IMG/VR virus record: IMGVR_UViG_3300020180_000025
Span: 1-48,084 of that record
Length of the DNA: 48,084 nucleotides
Direction: 5' to 3' (one strand)
From: a virus
The notes below the pieces were generated by a model. The model did no database searches. It had not been told where the DNA came from and was given only the letters and a program-made list of their open reading frames with translations. This document shows positions 40,221 through 48,084 of the stretch, one piece after another. Both the position numbers and the translations under genes were made by a program. Each line of letters opens with the position of its first letter. Positions within the stretch are counted from its first letter, which is position 1.

Positions 40221-40835
40221 ATGGTAGCCACAACCAACCAACAAGACATATTCAAGGTGTACCCCCACTTGGAGTATGTGAACGACCCGCGCGAAAAAAC
40301 ATGGCAACAAGCCGTAAGCCTCGGTAACGAGGCTCTCACGTCACTGGATGTCGCGCGGTTTTATTTGGGCGATTTAACGCTCAAAGTCATCCAAACCTAC
40401 GGTGGTCGCGCCCCGCGGGGGAGTGACCTTGTGGGGGATTATGCACAGGCAGTGGGTGTAGACCCCGCTCGCCTGCGGGAATACTATACCGTATCAAAGT
40501 TTTGGGAAGCGGCTCACCGTAGCGAGATGCTCCGCCTGCGGATGAGCTACACCCACATGCGCGACTCCATGCGCTTAGGCGATGTCACAACCGCAAAAGC
40601 GTTTTTGCGCGAGTGTGCCGATAACAAGTGGGGTGTGCCAGTGGCGCGGGAGCAGATAGCCAAGCGACTCGGCATCGCCCCCACCCGCAAAAAGGTGGGT
40701 AAGTTTTGCGCCACTCTTGTTCAAAAGAGTGGCACGCTACACCTTTTCCAGCTTCACCAAGACCCTGACGAAGCCCCAGTCCAGTTGACCATCGGCGTAA
40801 TTTTTGACCTATCTATTTATCAATCAGAGGAGTAA
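40221..40835 (+). CDS. Hypothetical protein, 204 aa (replication-region DNA-binding candidate)
   Basis: ATG 40221 (GAGG eight bases upstream; GTG 40212 is less likely). Helical, Arg-rich: LGNEALTSLDVARFYLGDLTLKVIQ, DPARLREYYTVSKFWEAAHRSEM, REQIAKRLGIAPTRKKVGKF. The repeated short helices with RLREYY...AH suggest a DNA-binding scaffold similar to bacterial helix-turn-helix proteins used in phage regulation. Four bases before the initiator gene. Confidence 0.6.
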   Translation: MVATTNQQDIFKVYPHLEYVNDPREKTWQQAVSLGNEALTSLDVARFYLGDLTLKVIQTYGGRAPRGSDLVGDYAQAVGVDPARLREYYTVSKFWEAAHRSEMLRLRMSYTHMRDSMRLGDVTTAKAFLRECADNKWGVPVAREQIAKRLGIAPTRKKVGKFCATLVQKSGTLHLFQLHQDPDEAPVQLTIGVIFDLSIYQSEE

Positions 40836-40839
40836 CCCA

Positions 40840-41766
40840 ATGTCTAACAACCAAAAAAGCACATTCGTCCCCGACTCAGTTCAGACCCCCAATGATTATT
40901 TTGATGTGGTGATGCCTCTGCTCACCCCAGAAGAATGGGTGGTGTTGAGCTACACTATCCGCCATATTTTGGGCTTCCATGACCGCGTTGCCACCCGCAC
41001 CCGCAATATTAGCTTGTCCATGTTCGAGCGAGGATATGGGGCATATAACGGGTGCGGATTGGGCAAAAATGCCATCATCAAAGCCCTCGAAATACTCGTG
41101 TTGTATGAGCTTCTCGTGCGTATTGGGGAAGCCACAGCGAAGGGTCAAGAATGGTTTTTGAATGAAAATCCAAATATTGAGGGACTTAAAGATCGTTTTT
41201 TAGCACGTAAGAAAGCCGATGAAAAACGCACCAAAAAGGCGCGGGGCGCTCATGTCGGAGAGGGCATAAATACAGAGGGCGGTTTGTCCCACAAACCAGT
41301 AGAGGCGGTTTGTCCCACAAACCACGAGCGGTTTGTCCCACAAACCGAAGGTGGTTTGTCGGACAAACACAAAGAAATAGCACTTAGAAACTCACTTAGA
41401 GAGAGTGTCACTCCCGTCGAGAACGCAGACAAAAATGCTCCCACCGTTGGCAACATCATTCAGGCATGGCTGACAGGTATCAAAGCCGCATCATCCGCCA
41501 AAGCATGGGGCGAGTACAACCGCATGATTGCCCAAGACATGCTTGACGCAGGAATTACACCAGCCGATGTCACGGCATTTCTGACATCACCGTTTTGGCT
41601 TGGCAAGACACCCTCCCTGTGGAAAGTGTCGGAACAGATTGGAGGATGGAAAGCTGGGAAGTCGCCATCGCCTTTACCTGTTACAAAACCCACCTCACTG
41701 CATGAGGCGTGGATGGCAGACCAACTCGCACAGCAAGAAAAAGAACGTCATGGCAAAACGTCATGA
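40840..41766 (+). CDS. Replication initiator-like protein carrying internal iterons
   Basis: 308 residues from ATG 40840 (GAGGAG). The N-terminal about 110 form a winged-helix (LTPEEWVVLSYTIRHILGFHD, GLGKNAIIKALEILVLYELLVRIG), as in phage replication initiators (O-like/RepN). A low-complexity middle (about 145-180) is encoded by four copies of an iteron. The C-terminal part (NIIQAWLTGIKAASSAKAWGEYNRMIAQDML, LGKTPSLWKVSEQIGGWKAG) is DnaD/DnaC-loader-like. The order initiator, primase, helicase follows. Confidence 0.72.
   Translation: MSNNQKSTFVPDSVQTPNDYFDVVMPLLTPEEWVVLSYTIRHILGFHDRVATRTRNISLSMFERGYGAYNGCGLGKNAIIKALEILVLYELLVRIGEATAKGQEWFLNENPNIEGLKDRFLARKKADEKRTKKARGAHVGEGINTEGGLSHKPVEAVCPTNHERFVPQTEGGLSDKHKEIALRNSLRESVTPVENADKNAPTVGNIIQAWLTGIKAASSAKAWGEYNRMIAQDMLDAGITPADVTAFLTSPFWLGKTPSLWKVSEQIGGWKAGKSPSPLPVTKPTSLHEAWMADQLAQQEKERHGKTS
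41281..41369 (+). repeat. Four replication iterons (GGTTTGTCCCACAAACC), probable origin
   Basis: Copies at 41281-41297, 41307-41323, 41330-41346 and 41353-41369 (last one GGTTTGTCGGACAAACA). Start-to-start spacings of 26, 23 and 23 bp. Each is palindromic. They lie in three different codon frames, so the DNA is conserved. An A/T-rich segment with CACTTAGA repeated twice (41381, 41392) follows and could be an unwinding element. Confidence 0.8.
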
Positions 41767-42773
41767 TGACCGTGCGTGATTTTCTTGGGTTGCTATTTGG
41801 TGCTGTGACAGAGGGTGCGTTAGAGCTGACCTATCTCGCACCAGAGGGCATTACTGTTTATCCGCATTTGGTGGTGGACTGGCAAGCTATGCCACTCGCC
41901 ATACCAGATAGCTATGGACGAACCCTGACCCAGCGCAATGGCACGGGGTATGGTGTGTACTTTGGCGTGACAGTCAGGCGTGAAGCGAAACCGCCAGTTA
42001 TCCGCACAGGCAAAAAAGGTGACTATACCGCCTATGTGCGCGGGCATGTTACCGATGCCCACATCCTCACAACATTTTGGGCAGATGTAGACGACTCCAG
42101 CCCAGAAGCATACGCCCGCCTACTGGCACTCAGTCCCAGCCTGATTGTATCCAGTGGGGGGGGTTATCATGGCTATTGGTTACTGGATACCCCACACACC
42201 ATCCACGAGGTGGATATGCAAGAAATCAAATGGGCGTTGAAGGGTATCGCCAAAAAATGTGATGGAGACGCAAAAGTAGCGGAACTGGCGCGTATCATGC
42301 GTTTGCCAAATACTGCCAACACCAAACCTTCGCGTAAGGGTGCGGTCGCGCAGGTGGTCTACGTCAACTCTGTCCGTTACACCTATGCAGACCTCATCGG
42401 CACGTACGCAAAGCATGGCAAACCGCCAGAACCACCCGTGACCCGCACGTTGTATGGACGGATATCGCCACTGCCCAAGTGGGTTGAGGATTATTTAGCC
42501 TCTGGTGCATCTAGTGGGTCACGCAACCACACACTGTTTACTATGGCATGTAGTTGTAAAGGTGTTGGGATGAGCGAAGGCGAGGCGGAATCACTCCTGC
42601 TTCACCGCGCCCTTGCTGATGGTTTGGACGAGCGCGAAGCCCAAACGACCATCAAGAGTGCTTATAGGCGCAACGTGACGGTCATATTCCCCCCAGAGGA
42701 TAAATGGCGACAGAACGTTATTGCAGGCGATGATCACATTTTGTCGAAACGCAAAAAGAGAGGTGAGGCATGA
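41763..42773 (+). CDS. PrimPol-like primase
   Basis: 336 residues from ATG 41763, overlapping the initiator stop (ATGA). Archaeo-eukaryotic primase motifs: TTFWADVDDSS with Asp108/Asp110, then SPSLIVSSGGGYHGYWLLD with the sGxGxH-type His136, and a third region near MRLPNTANTKPSRKG. The C-terminal part (RNHTLFTMACSCKGVGMSEGEAESLL) resembles PriCT-type helical domains. It would make primers for phage DNA replication. Located between initiator and helicase. Confidence 0.82.
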   Translation: MMTVRDFLGLLFGAVTEGALELTYLAPEGITVYPHLVVDWQAMPLAIPDSYGRTLTQRNGTGYGVYFGVTVRREAKPPVIRTGKKGDYTAYVRGHVTDAHILTTFWADVDDSSPEAYARLLALSPSLIVSSGGGYHGYWLLDTPHTIHEVDMQEIKWALKGIAKKCDGDAKVAELARIMRLPNTANTKPSRKGAVAQVVYVNSVRYTYADLIGTYAKHGKPPEPPVTRTLYGRISPLPKWVEDYLASGASSGSRNHTLFTMACSCKGVGMSEGEAESLLLHRALADGLDEREAQTTIKSAYRRNVTVIFPPEDKWRQNVIAGDDHILSKRKKRGEA

Positions 42774-44182
42774 CCACTGAGATGATTAGTTTTATGAACC
42801 AATGGCATAAATCTGCCGATGCTGTACTAACCGTATTGTTGTCCGAAGAAGATGATTATGGCGCAGGGACTCGGAAATATTTCGACCTCGCCGCCTTTGA
42901 TATTGGGCTAACCGACACATCATTCCCACCGAAGAATTTCCAACTCCCGACATGGCGTGCGATATCCAACTTGCGTGCCACAGGTAAAGCCGTGCATGTC
43001 ACCACCGTAATGGGCAATATGCACGGTATGACAATAAATCCCGAATGGCTAGGGCGTTTGCGACTCGAATACAGTGAACTCCTCGAGAATGAGGTTTTTA
43101 GAACGAACTCCGAGCAGTTGAAACGCTTTGGAGAACGGTATTTACTGGTTAAGGCGCTCGACTTTGCTCAACGTGACCTCGAAGCCAACAAAGACCCTGA
43201 TATGGTCATCGGCGCTCTCATGTCTACCCTGTCGAATCGTGGGACAGGTGCGATAGAGGACGAAACAGCCGATGCACCCGCATTTTTTGAGCTTTTCGAC
43301 CAAGCACCCGAACCGCGCACACTGAGCGGAATTGCGCCTATTGACATCTGGACGGGGGGTGGACTGGGACTCGGAGAAGTGGTGGGCATTGTTGCGCCAG
43401 AAAAATCACGCAAGACCACAGTGGCATTGGATTGGGGCAAAAATCTGGCAGAACAAGGCGCATCCGTTGCAGTGTTTATGCTCGAATCCACAATTGATGC
43501 GATTAAGGCACGATTTGTCAGCATGTATGGCATCAAATGGTTGATGGATAGAGGGCTATATGACAAAGCCGATGATAATAACTACCCGTTTTATATGGGT
43601 ATGAGCGGCAGAAACTTGCTCAAGACCCGTAATGGGTATAAGAAATGGCATCCATACCGTGTGCAAGCCATAAATCATGGCTTGAATGAATTCCGCAATC
43701 TGTCCAGTCACATACGGTTTTATGACCGAGGCTACCGCACGGGCGGACTGAGCAATATTGATAGCATCATGCGCGTGATGCAGTACGACAAACGCCGATA
43801 TGGGACACAGATGGTCATCCTTGACCATCTTCAACGCATTAGAGGTGGTCGTGGTAGTGGCATTTTTGATGTTATGAGTGGTGCAGTGAATACCCTCGAA
43901 GAACATGCACGCAAATCGGGGACATCGATGGTACTGCTCTCTCAACAAAACGAGGCTACCAAGAGTCTAGGCGCAGAGGCGACCATTGTCGGCTCAAAAG
44001 GAGATGGGGGGGCATTGGGTGCCGCGGTAGATTACCTTTTGAAACTTGCATACTCCTATACCGAAGAAACGCATGTGGCTTATATCACCCTCAATATGTT
44101 TTTATCTCGACACGGCATGGGTGGGCGTGATGAAAAGAAAGTTGTCAATTGTGAACCCGTATCGGGACTATTGCTTAAATAA
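42770..44182 (+). CDS. DnaB-like replicative helicase
   Basis: 470 residues. N-terminal helical part about 1-170, then a RecA-like core: LGLGEVVGIVAPEKSRKTTVAL with a deviant Walker A APEKSRKT (209-216; canonical GxxxxGKT has Gly at the first and sixth positions), ASVAVFMLEST, Walker B QMVILDHLQRI, then MVLLSQQNEATKS. Overlap of ATGA with the primase. It unwinds DNA ahead of the fork. The lost Gly of the P-loop may reduce ATP binding, or it may be a lineage variant as in some phage DnaB homologues. Confidence 0.85.
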   Translation: MTTEMISFMNQWHKSADAVLTVLLSEEDDYGAGTRKYFDLAAFDIGLTDTSFPPKNFQLPTWRAISNLRATGKAVHVTTVMGNMHGMTINPEWLGRLRLEYSELLENEVFRTNSEQLKRFGERYLLVKALDFAQRDLEANKDPDMVIGALMSTLSNRGTGAIEDETADAPAFFELFDQAPEPRTLSGIAPIDIWTGGGLGLGEVVGIVAPEKSRKTTVALDWGKNLAEQGASVAVFMLESTIDAIKARFVSMYGIKWLMDRGLYDKADDNNYPFYMGMSGRNLLKTRNGYKKWHPYRVQAINHGLNEFRNLSSHIRFYDRGYRTGGLSNIDSIMRVMQYDKRRYGTQMVILDHLQRIRGGRGSGIFDVMSGAVNTLEEHARKSGTSMVLLSQQNEATKSLGAEATIVGSKGDGGALGAAVDYLLKLAYSYTEETHVAYITLNMFLSRHGMGGRDEKKVVNCEPVSGLLLK

Positions 44183-44189
44183 CCGCTAT

Positions 44190-44206
44190 TTCTGCCACAG
44201 GCAGAA
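44190..44206. repeat. Inverted repeat site, copy after helicase
   Basis: TTCTGCC-ACA-GGCAGAA core, followed by TTAACC. Shares the GCTAT left flank with the 28959 copy. Located eight bases after the helicase stop and before the AAGGAG of the next gene. Confidence 0.75.
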
Positions 44207-44226
44207 TTAACCATAAGGAGAAAAAA

Positions 44227-45276
44227 ATGCAGAAAATTGGTGAACTGAGTGTCTCTTTGGTCAAAATGTTGACCGAGAAAACCCTGATTGACTCGCTTTT
44301 AGCCGTTATCCCTGCCGAGCAACAATATGTTTTTAAGGCATGGATGGATGAGACCGATAAACTCGTTACCGCCAGCGAAAAAATTCAGCATGTCATTTTT
44401 GTAAAACGGGGGACAACGCGCAAGGGTGACCCCATGTGGAAATGTGCCACGCGCGAAAACACCGAATTTTACATCTTCCACCCATTCGCCCTTATCGGCT
44501 GGCTATTGTATAAGCCTGAATTTATGGCAATGGCAGACGGCGACACCCTCTATTGGGATGATTGCCCCATCCGCATAAAACTCACACCAGACGGGAAATA
44601 TCTCAAACCGAGTTGGGTTGAGCAACGCCCAGAGGGAGCATTACCCAACAATCGAAACCACAGTTTTAATGTCGCCTTTGTGACGTGGATGTTTGCCCGC
44701 CCATTTGCTACGATAGATTTTGAAACCACAGGCACGCACCCAGAAGCCGAAATCGTGGAAATCGGCATTGTTTTTTCGGATGGTCGTCCGCCAATACATC
44801 GGCTAGTCAAACCCCAAAATCCCATCCCCCCCCAGATGACCGACATCCACAGCATTAGCGATGCCGATGTTGCGATTTGCGAACCCTTTGGGGATGTGTG
44901 GGCTGAAGTCTACCCTCAAATCAAAGACGTGGCGCTAACCGCGTGGAACGCAGAGTTTGAAGAGGCGCGGTTACAGTATGAACTGACCCGCATCGGCAAC
45001 TCCACGTTCCCCATGCCTGAAATTATGTGCGCGATGAAGGCGTATTCATTTGGGAGAGATTACCAAAAAATGACTACCGCCCTAAAAGAGATGGAAGTGC
45101 CTATGGAAGGGCGTTTGCATAGCGGGATAAACGATGCAGAGGCGCTCTTGGCTCTGCTCGTGGCACTCAAAAAGCGTGTTGAAGGAATTGATACTCATCA
45201 TCGCGTTTTGCGTGGCGAATCCGCTGTCCCTAATCACACGCAGTCACCCGTAAGAATGGAGAAAAGTGATGAATAA
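44227..45276 (+). CDS. DEDDh exonuclease (DnaQ-like) with unknown N-terminal domain
   Basis: 349 residues. C-terminal half: motif I ATIDFETTG (Asp164, Glu166), EIVEIGIVF, motif II region LTAWNAEFEEARLQYEL, and motif III HSGINDAEALLALL with H-x4-D: the DEDDh 3'-5' exonuclease set. The N-terminal about 155 residues (HVIFVKRGTTRKGDPMWKC, FYIFHPFALIGWLL) are not recognised. It may proofread or trim 3' ends during replication, as part of the operon after the helicase. Strong AAGGAG ribosome site. Confidence 0.82.
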   Translation: MQKIGELSVSLVKMLTEKTLIDSLLAVIPAEQQYVFKAWMDETDKLVTASEKIQHVIFVKRGTTRKGDPMWKCATRENTEFYIFHPFALIGWLLYKPEFMAMADGDTLYWDDCPIRIKLTPDGKYLKPSWVEQRPEGALPNNRNHSFNVAFVTWMFARPFATIDFETTGTHPEAEIVEIGIVFSDGRPPIHRLVKPQNPIPPQMTDIHSISDADVAICEPFGDVWAEVYPQIKDVALTAWNAEFEEARLQYELTRIGNSTFPMPEIMCAMKAYSFGRDYQKMTTALKEMEVPMEGRLHSGINDAEALLALLVALKKRVEGIDTHHRVLRGESAVPNHTQSPVRMEKSDE

Positions 45277-45631
45277 CGATAAAACCTGCGGTGTGGAAAA
45301 TTGCGACCAAAAACGGTATAGCACATCTGGGTACTGCAAACCGCACCACGCCTCATATATGGCTCGGCTGAAAGCGAAAAAAGCCGATGCCAAAAAAGCG
45401 TCACGTAAATCAGACAGACCACCCGTGATGAACCCTGTTTTTTCGCCACTAGACGCGATTGTAGCCGATTTCCCGCGCCTTTTGGTAATTGATACACAGA
45501 CACGAATTTGCATCGAATACGCGCCTGTGCGTCACTATGTTGCGGTTAGCCAAAAAAGCCTTGAGGCAACACGTCAATTATTGTCTAGCCGACCCAATTG
45601 GATTGTAGCGATGGAGGACGACAATGGCTAA
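45269..45631 (+). CDS. Small zinc-finger-like protein, 120 aa
   Basis: ATG 45269 overlaps the exonuclease stop. Cys/His cluster near the start: CGVENCDQKRYSTSGYCKPHH (C-x5-C-x9-C-x3-HH type), then a Lys/Ala-rich basic helix (RLKAKKADAKKASRKSD). C-terminal beta/alpha part with LLVIDTQTRICIEYA. Probably binds nucleic acid. Overlaps the next gene by 8 bases. Confidence 0.6.
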   Translation: MNNDKTCGVENCDQKRYSTSGYCKPHHASYMARLKAKKADAKKASRKSDRPPVMNPVFSPLDAIVADFPRLLVIDTQTRICIEYAPVRHYVAVSQKSLEATRQLLSSRPNWIVAMEDDNG

Positions 45632-45878
45632 CTATCGGCGTGTCCCAAAAGTTAGTAATAATCTCCAGATGGTAATTAATTTTCTCTCTGCCTATGCCGA
45701 CCAATCGTTCAGTGTGGGGCAGATAGCCGATGCCATCGGCAAGGGAGACCGCTATGCGTCTGTGTGGAAAGTCATTCAAATACTAAAAGAGCGCGATTTA
45801 GTCACGCTGTCACATACTAAGGGAAAAATTCCCTACTATTGGGTCAATATTTATGCGTTGGCGAGTGGTGCAAAATGA
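45624..45878 (+). CDS. Winged-helix protein, 84 aa
   Basis: GAGGACGACA before ATG 45624. NNLQMVINFLSAYADQSFSVGQIADAIGKG, then ASVWKVIQILKERDLVTLSHTKGKIPYYWVNI is a compact winged helix-turn-helix with wing ending YYWV. Likely a DNA-binding regulator. Overlaps the next start by 4 bases. Confidence 0.68.
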   Translation: MANYRRVPKVSNNLQMVINFLSAYADQSFSVGQIADAIGKGDRYASVWKVIQILKERDLVTLSHTKGKIPYYWVNIYALASGAK

Positions 45879-46573
45879 TGACCCCCATCCAACTCCCAAT
45901 CAAAAACATCGGCGATATTGCCCCCATGTGCCCCGTGTGCAAGCAACATACTGGCATATTAGGGCAGGCATACCCCATCCGTGACATTTATGTGTGTCGT
46001 GGATGCACCCAGCGCCTCGCCATCAACTTGAAAGCATTTGTCATGGGCAAAGACGGCTCAGTTAGCCTGCGCGACACAGTAGACGATGCCAGCATGTGGG
46101 GTGAGCGTGCGCGCCTCATGACCGTTATAGCCATCCTAAAACGATTCGCAGGTGGGTGTGCGTTGACAGTGGATGATATTGCAGAGGATATGCACCTGCC
46201 TTGTGGCAATCGCCAACGCTGTCGCAAATGCAAAAATGAGGCGCGTTATACTGCAACAATACTGGCTAATGCACGCACCCACATTGCCAACCGTAATGCG
46301 CCCATGTACCGCATGGTGGCTTTTCCGTTGTGCCTACGGTGCGGACAGATGCACGGACGCGTGATTGAATTTAACGGACTGCCTACGACCTATTGCCAAC
46401 AATGCGATGACGAACTGGCGGTTGAGGGATTTTATCGTGGACGCGCTATTTGGGGCGGTGCGGACGATGAGTCAATTTTAGACCGCTTATACAAATCCAT
46501 GCCTCGCCTATTTGAGCATGGGGTATTACCAAACTACTGGTATGTGTTGAGACAAAAAGAGGAGCGCAAATAA
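45875..46573 (+). CDS. Multi-zinc-ribbon protein, 232 aa
   Basis: ATG 45875 overlaps the upstream stop. Three Cys groups: CPVCKQH ... CRGC (19-45), CGNRQRCRKCKNEARY in the middle, CLRCGQMHG ... YCQQCDDE near 160-180. A helical segment follows the first pair. These look like zinc ribbons that may bind DNA, RNA or RNA polymerase. No enzyme motif. Its stop overlaps the next start (TAATG). Confidence 0.6.
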   Translation: MMTPIQLPIKNIGDIAPMCPVCKQHTGILGQAYPIRDIYVCRGCTQRLAINLKAFVMGKDGSVSLRDTVDDASMWGERARLMTVIAILKRFAGGCALTVDDIAEDMHLPCGNRQRCRKCKNEARYTATILANARTHIANRNAPMYRMVAFPLCLRCGQMHGRVIEFNGLPTTYCQQCDDELAVEGFYRGRAIWGGADDESILDRLYKSMPRLFEHGVLPNYWYVLRQKEERK

Positions 46574-47466
46574 TGGGTTTTTTATTTGGTGAAGATTTAG
46601 CAATACAGATTATTGATGATATTCGCCCAGATGGTGTGCTTCCAAAGCGCGAGACACGCCGATTAGATAAGGGCGAGACCAGTCAAAAAGACGGTCTTCT
46701 CATCACGCATGTACTCACCGCAAAAGGACGTGTCAAATGGCGCGTGGGACAAGACTATGCCATCTGTGTAAAGCGGGGTGGTGTAGGTGTTGCTCGCATC
46801 AAAGTTTTGGGTATCACCCATGAGCGCATTTGCGACATCAGCGAAGAGAGCGCACGCGCTGAGGGATTCGACAACCCCAAAGCATTTTTTGCCCGCCTGC
46901 GGATGCTGTATGGCAAAAAGCTGGATTTAACGGGGTATGTGTGGGCAATCCGCTTTGAATATGTGGTGGACAGTTATACGGGGGTGCCTCTGGTTGCCTT
47001 AGACCCCGCCGAAAAACGTCTTATTAAAGCGCAAACGGCTGAATACGCGCATGGGTTAAAACACGGTGATAAGGTGTACGTGTGGATGGATATTGACGGG
47101 AATAAAGCAGGATTTGAATCTACCGTGCGGATTTTAAGCCCCGCCAAAATCGGCATTACGACCATTCGCAGTGATGGGGAGGCTTTATTTTTCTACAAGG
47201 TATATCGGCGTGGAAAATTGGTAAAAACAATTGATACCGCGTACAAAATTTTCCCCATCGGCGCACGGGTTGTTTTACGCCGTGATATCGGCATATATAA
47301 AGCGGGGTGGGTGGGGACTGTGTGGCAGATGATTGAGTCCAATGACCCACGCGAAATCGCTGTCCAATTTGATAACATCCATCACTACTGCTATGCCGAA
47401 TCGGATGGGGAATTCGTTATCAACTTTTGCGAAATTATGGAGGAAAAAGATGAACAAACAGCGTAA
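46573..47466 (+). CDS. ASCH/PUA-like domain protein
   Basis: 297 residues. The N-terminal about 135 follow the phage ASCH pattern: KRETRRLDKGE, KWRVGQDYAICVKRGG, VARIKVLGITHERICDISEESARAEGFDNPKAFFARLRMLYG and VWAIRFE. ASCH proteins bind RNA or modified nucleotides. The rest contains two further small beta domains (GDKVYVWMDIDGNKAG, GARVVLRRDIGIYKAGWVGTVWQMIES) resembling SH3-like or KOW-like barrels. Overlaps the next gene by 17 bases. Confidence 0.65.
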   Translation: MGFLFGEDLAIQIIDDIRPDGVLPKRETRRLDKGETSQKDGLLITHVLTAKGRVKWRVGQDYAICVKRGGVGVARIKVLGITHERICDISEESARAEGFDNPKAFFARLRMLYGKKLDLTGYVWAIRFEYVVDSYTGVPLVALDPAEKRLIKAQTAEYAHGLKHGDKVYVWMDIDGNKAGFESTVRILSPAKIGITTIRSDGEALFFYKVYRRGKLVKTIDTAYKIFPIGARVVLRRDIGIYKAGWVGTVWQMIESNDPREIAVQFDNIHHYCYAESDGEFVINFCEIMEEKDEQTA

Positions 47467-48084
47467 AAACGCCACCCAACGGGGGATCGAATGGACAGAT
47501 TATACATGGAATCCTGTCAAGGGATGTCACCATGCCTGCCGATGGACAATGCCAGATGGCACGGTAGCGGTTTGTTATGCCGAGACCATCGCCAATAAAT
47601 TTACCCAAGTCTATCCGCATGGTTTTGAGCATCATTATTGGGCACCGAAGGCGCTGGATGAGCCACTCAAGCAAAAAGACCCTGCCAGAATCTTCTTGGA
47701 CAGCATGAGTGACCTCATGGGAAAATGGGTGCCCTCCGAGCAGATTGAGGCAGTCTTGGATATCTGCCGCCGCGCCCATTGGCACAGCTTCCAACTGCTG
47801 ACCAAAAACGCACCACGCCTAGAGCAGTTTTCGTTTCCTCCAAATGTGTGGGTGGGGGTGAGCGCCCCACCCACATCCATGTTGGGACATGACCTCAATC
47901 TTGACCAACAAAAACGGATTGTTGCCCGTCAAGTTCGTGCTTTGCAGACGATTGATGCAACGGTCAAGTGGATGAGTGTTGAGCCTCTAAGTTTTGATAT
48001 TGCGCCTTTATTGGTGGATGCTCCGCTAGATTGGGTCGTGATTGGGGCGGCGACCAACGGCTTTAAGACCTACCAACCAGAGGC
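47450..48084 (+). CDS. DUF5131 / phage Gp37-Gp68-like protein, cut by window edge
   Basis: About 211 residues visible from ATG 47450 (AGGAAAAAG upstream); runs past the right edge. Starts with basic residues, then IEWTDYTWNPVKGCHHACRW and VAVCYAE, the Cys set of DUF5131 proteins, which resemble radical-SAM or spore photoproduct lyase-type enzymes. Later VWVGVSAP, KWMSVEPLSFDIAPLL and LDWVVIGAATNG match the family's conserved segments. Function of the family is not established. It was not visible as a complete ORF because no stop is present. Confidence 0.82.
   Translation, partial: MNKQRKNATQRGIEWTDYTWNPVKGCHHACRWTMPDGTVAVCYAETIANKFTQVYPHGFEHHYWAPKALDEPLKQKDPARIFLDSMSDLMGKWVPSEQIEAVLDICRRAHWHSFQLLTKNAPRLEQFSFPPNVWVGVSAPPTSMLGHDLNLDQQKRIVARQVRALQTIDATVKWMSVEPLSFDIAPLLVDAPLDWVVIGAATNGFKTYQPE

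Noticed and set aside
1-48084. tRNA genes or insertion sequences
   Set aside because: No cloverleaf-like segments or transposase genes were recognised in the gaps.

Overview
This window looks like most of the genome of a tailed, temperate double-stranded DNA phage with siphovirus-type head and tail genes, or the equivalent stretch of a prophage. It carries an HK97-type head module (terminase, portal fused to a MuF-like domain, protease fused to major capsid protein). It also has a long tail module with a tape-measure protein and a G/GT-type frameshift, a large serine recombinase, a repressor region, a ParB protein, and a replication module with initiator, PrimPol-like primase and DnaB-like helicase. 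No tRNA or rRNA gene was recognised. The host is uncertain. A lipoprotein with a long Thr/Pro/Ser linker and SH3-like ends recall Chloroflexota (Anaerolineae-like) proteins, but this is only a hint.

Layout: 1-23489 is almost entirely minus strand. Reading in transcription order (right to left) it runs: CmoA-like methyltransferase, terS, terL, a block of accessory genes (lipoprotein, two unknowns, HicB-like protein), a lysin-like glycosidase, portal, protease/capsid fusion, decoration-like and connector proteins, tail tube, G/GT chaperones, tape measure, and tail tip or fibre proteins running off the left edge. 23565-24083 is a lone plus-strand HAD phosphatase. 24261-29465 (minus) holds an RNA ligase, small unknowns and three ParB/Srx-domain proteins. 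From 29920 most genes are on the plus strand: ParB, a ClpP-like protease, then a lysogeny/control region (33025-36806: RHH regulator, serine recombinase, membrane protein, XRE repressor, divergent promoters). After it come small early genes, a PD-(D/E)XK nuclease candidate, a Gp3-like protein, initiator with internal iterons, primase, helicase, DEDDh exonuclease, zinc proteins, an ASCH-like protein and a DUF5131 radical-SAM-like protein cut by the right edge.

The most unusual features are not genes. (1) GCCGAT/ATCGGC occurs roughly ten times more often than expected in most of the window. (2) Five minus-strand genes share a leader in which a nested hairpin separates a strong Shine-Dalgarno from the ATG by about 57 nt; folding would leave a constant 10-nt spacing. 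(3) Upstream of three of these leaders sits a second structured repeat with UUCG and GNRA tetraloops, the GNRA loop changing from GCAA to GCGA. (4) These units combine with two other repeat units into modular intergenic cassettes. (5) Four iterons inside the replication initiator gene are read in all three frames, so DNA rather than protein is conserved.
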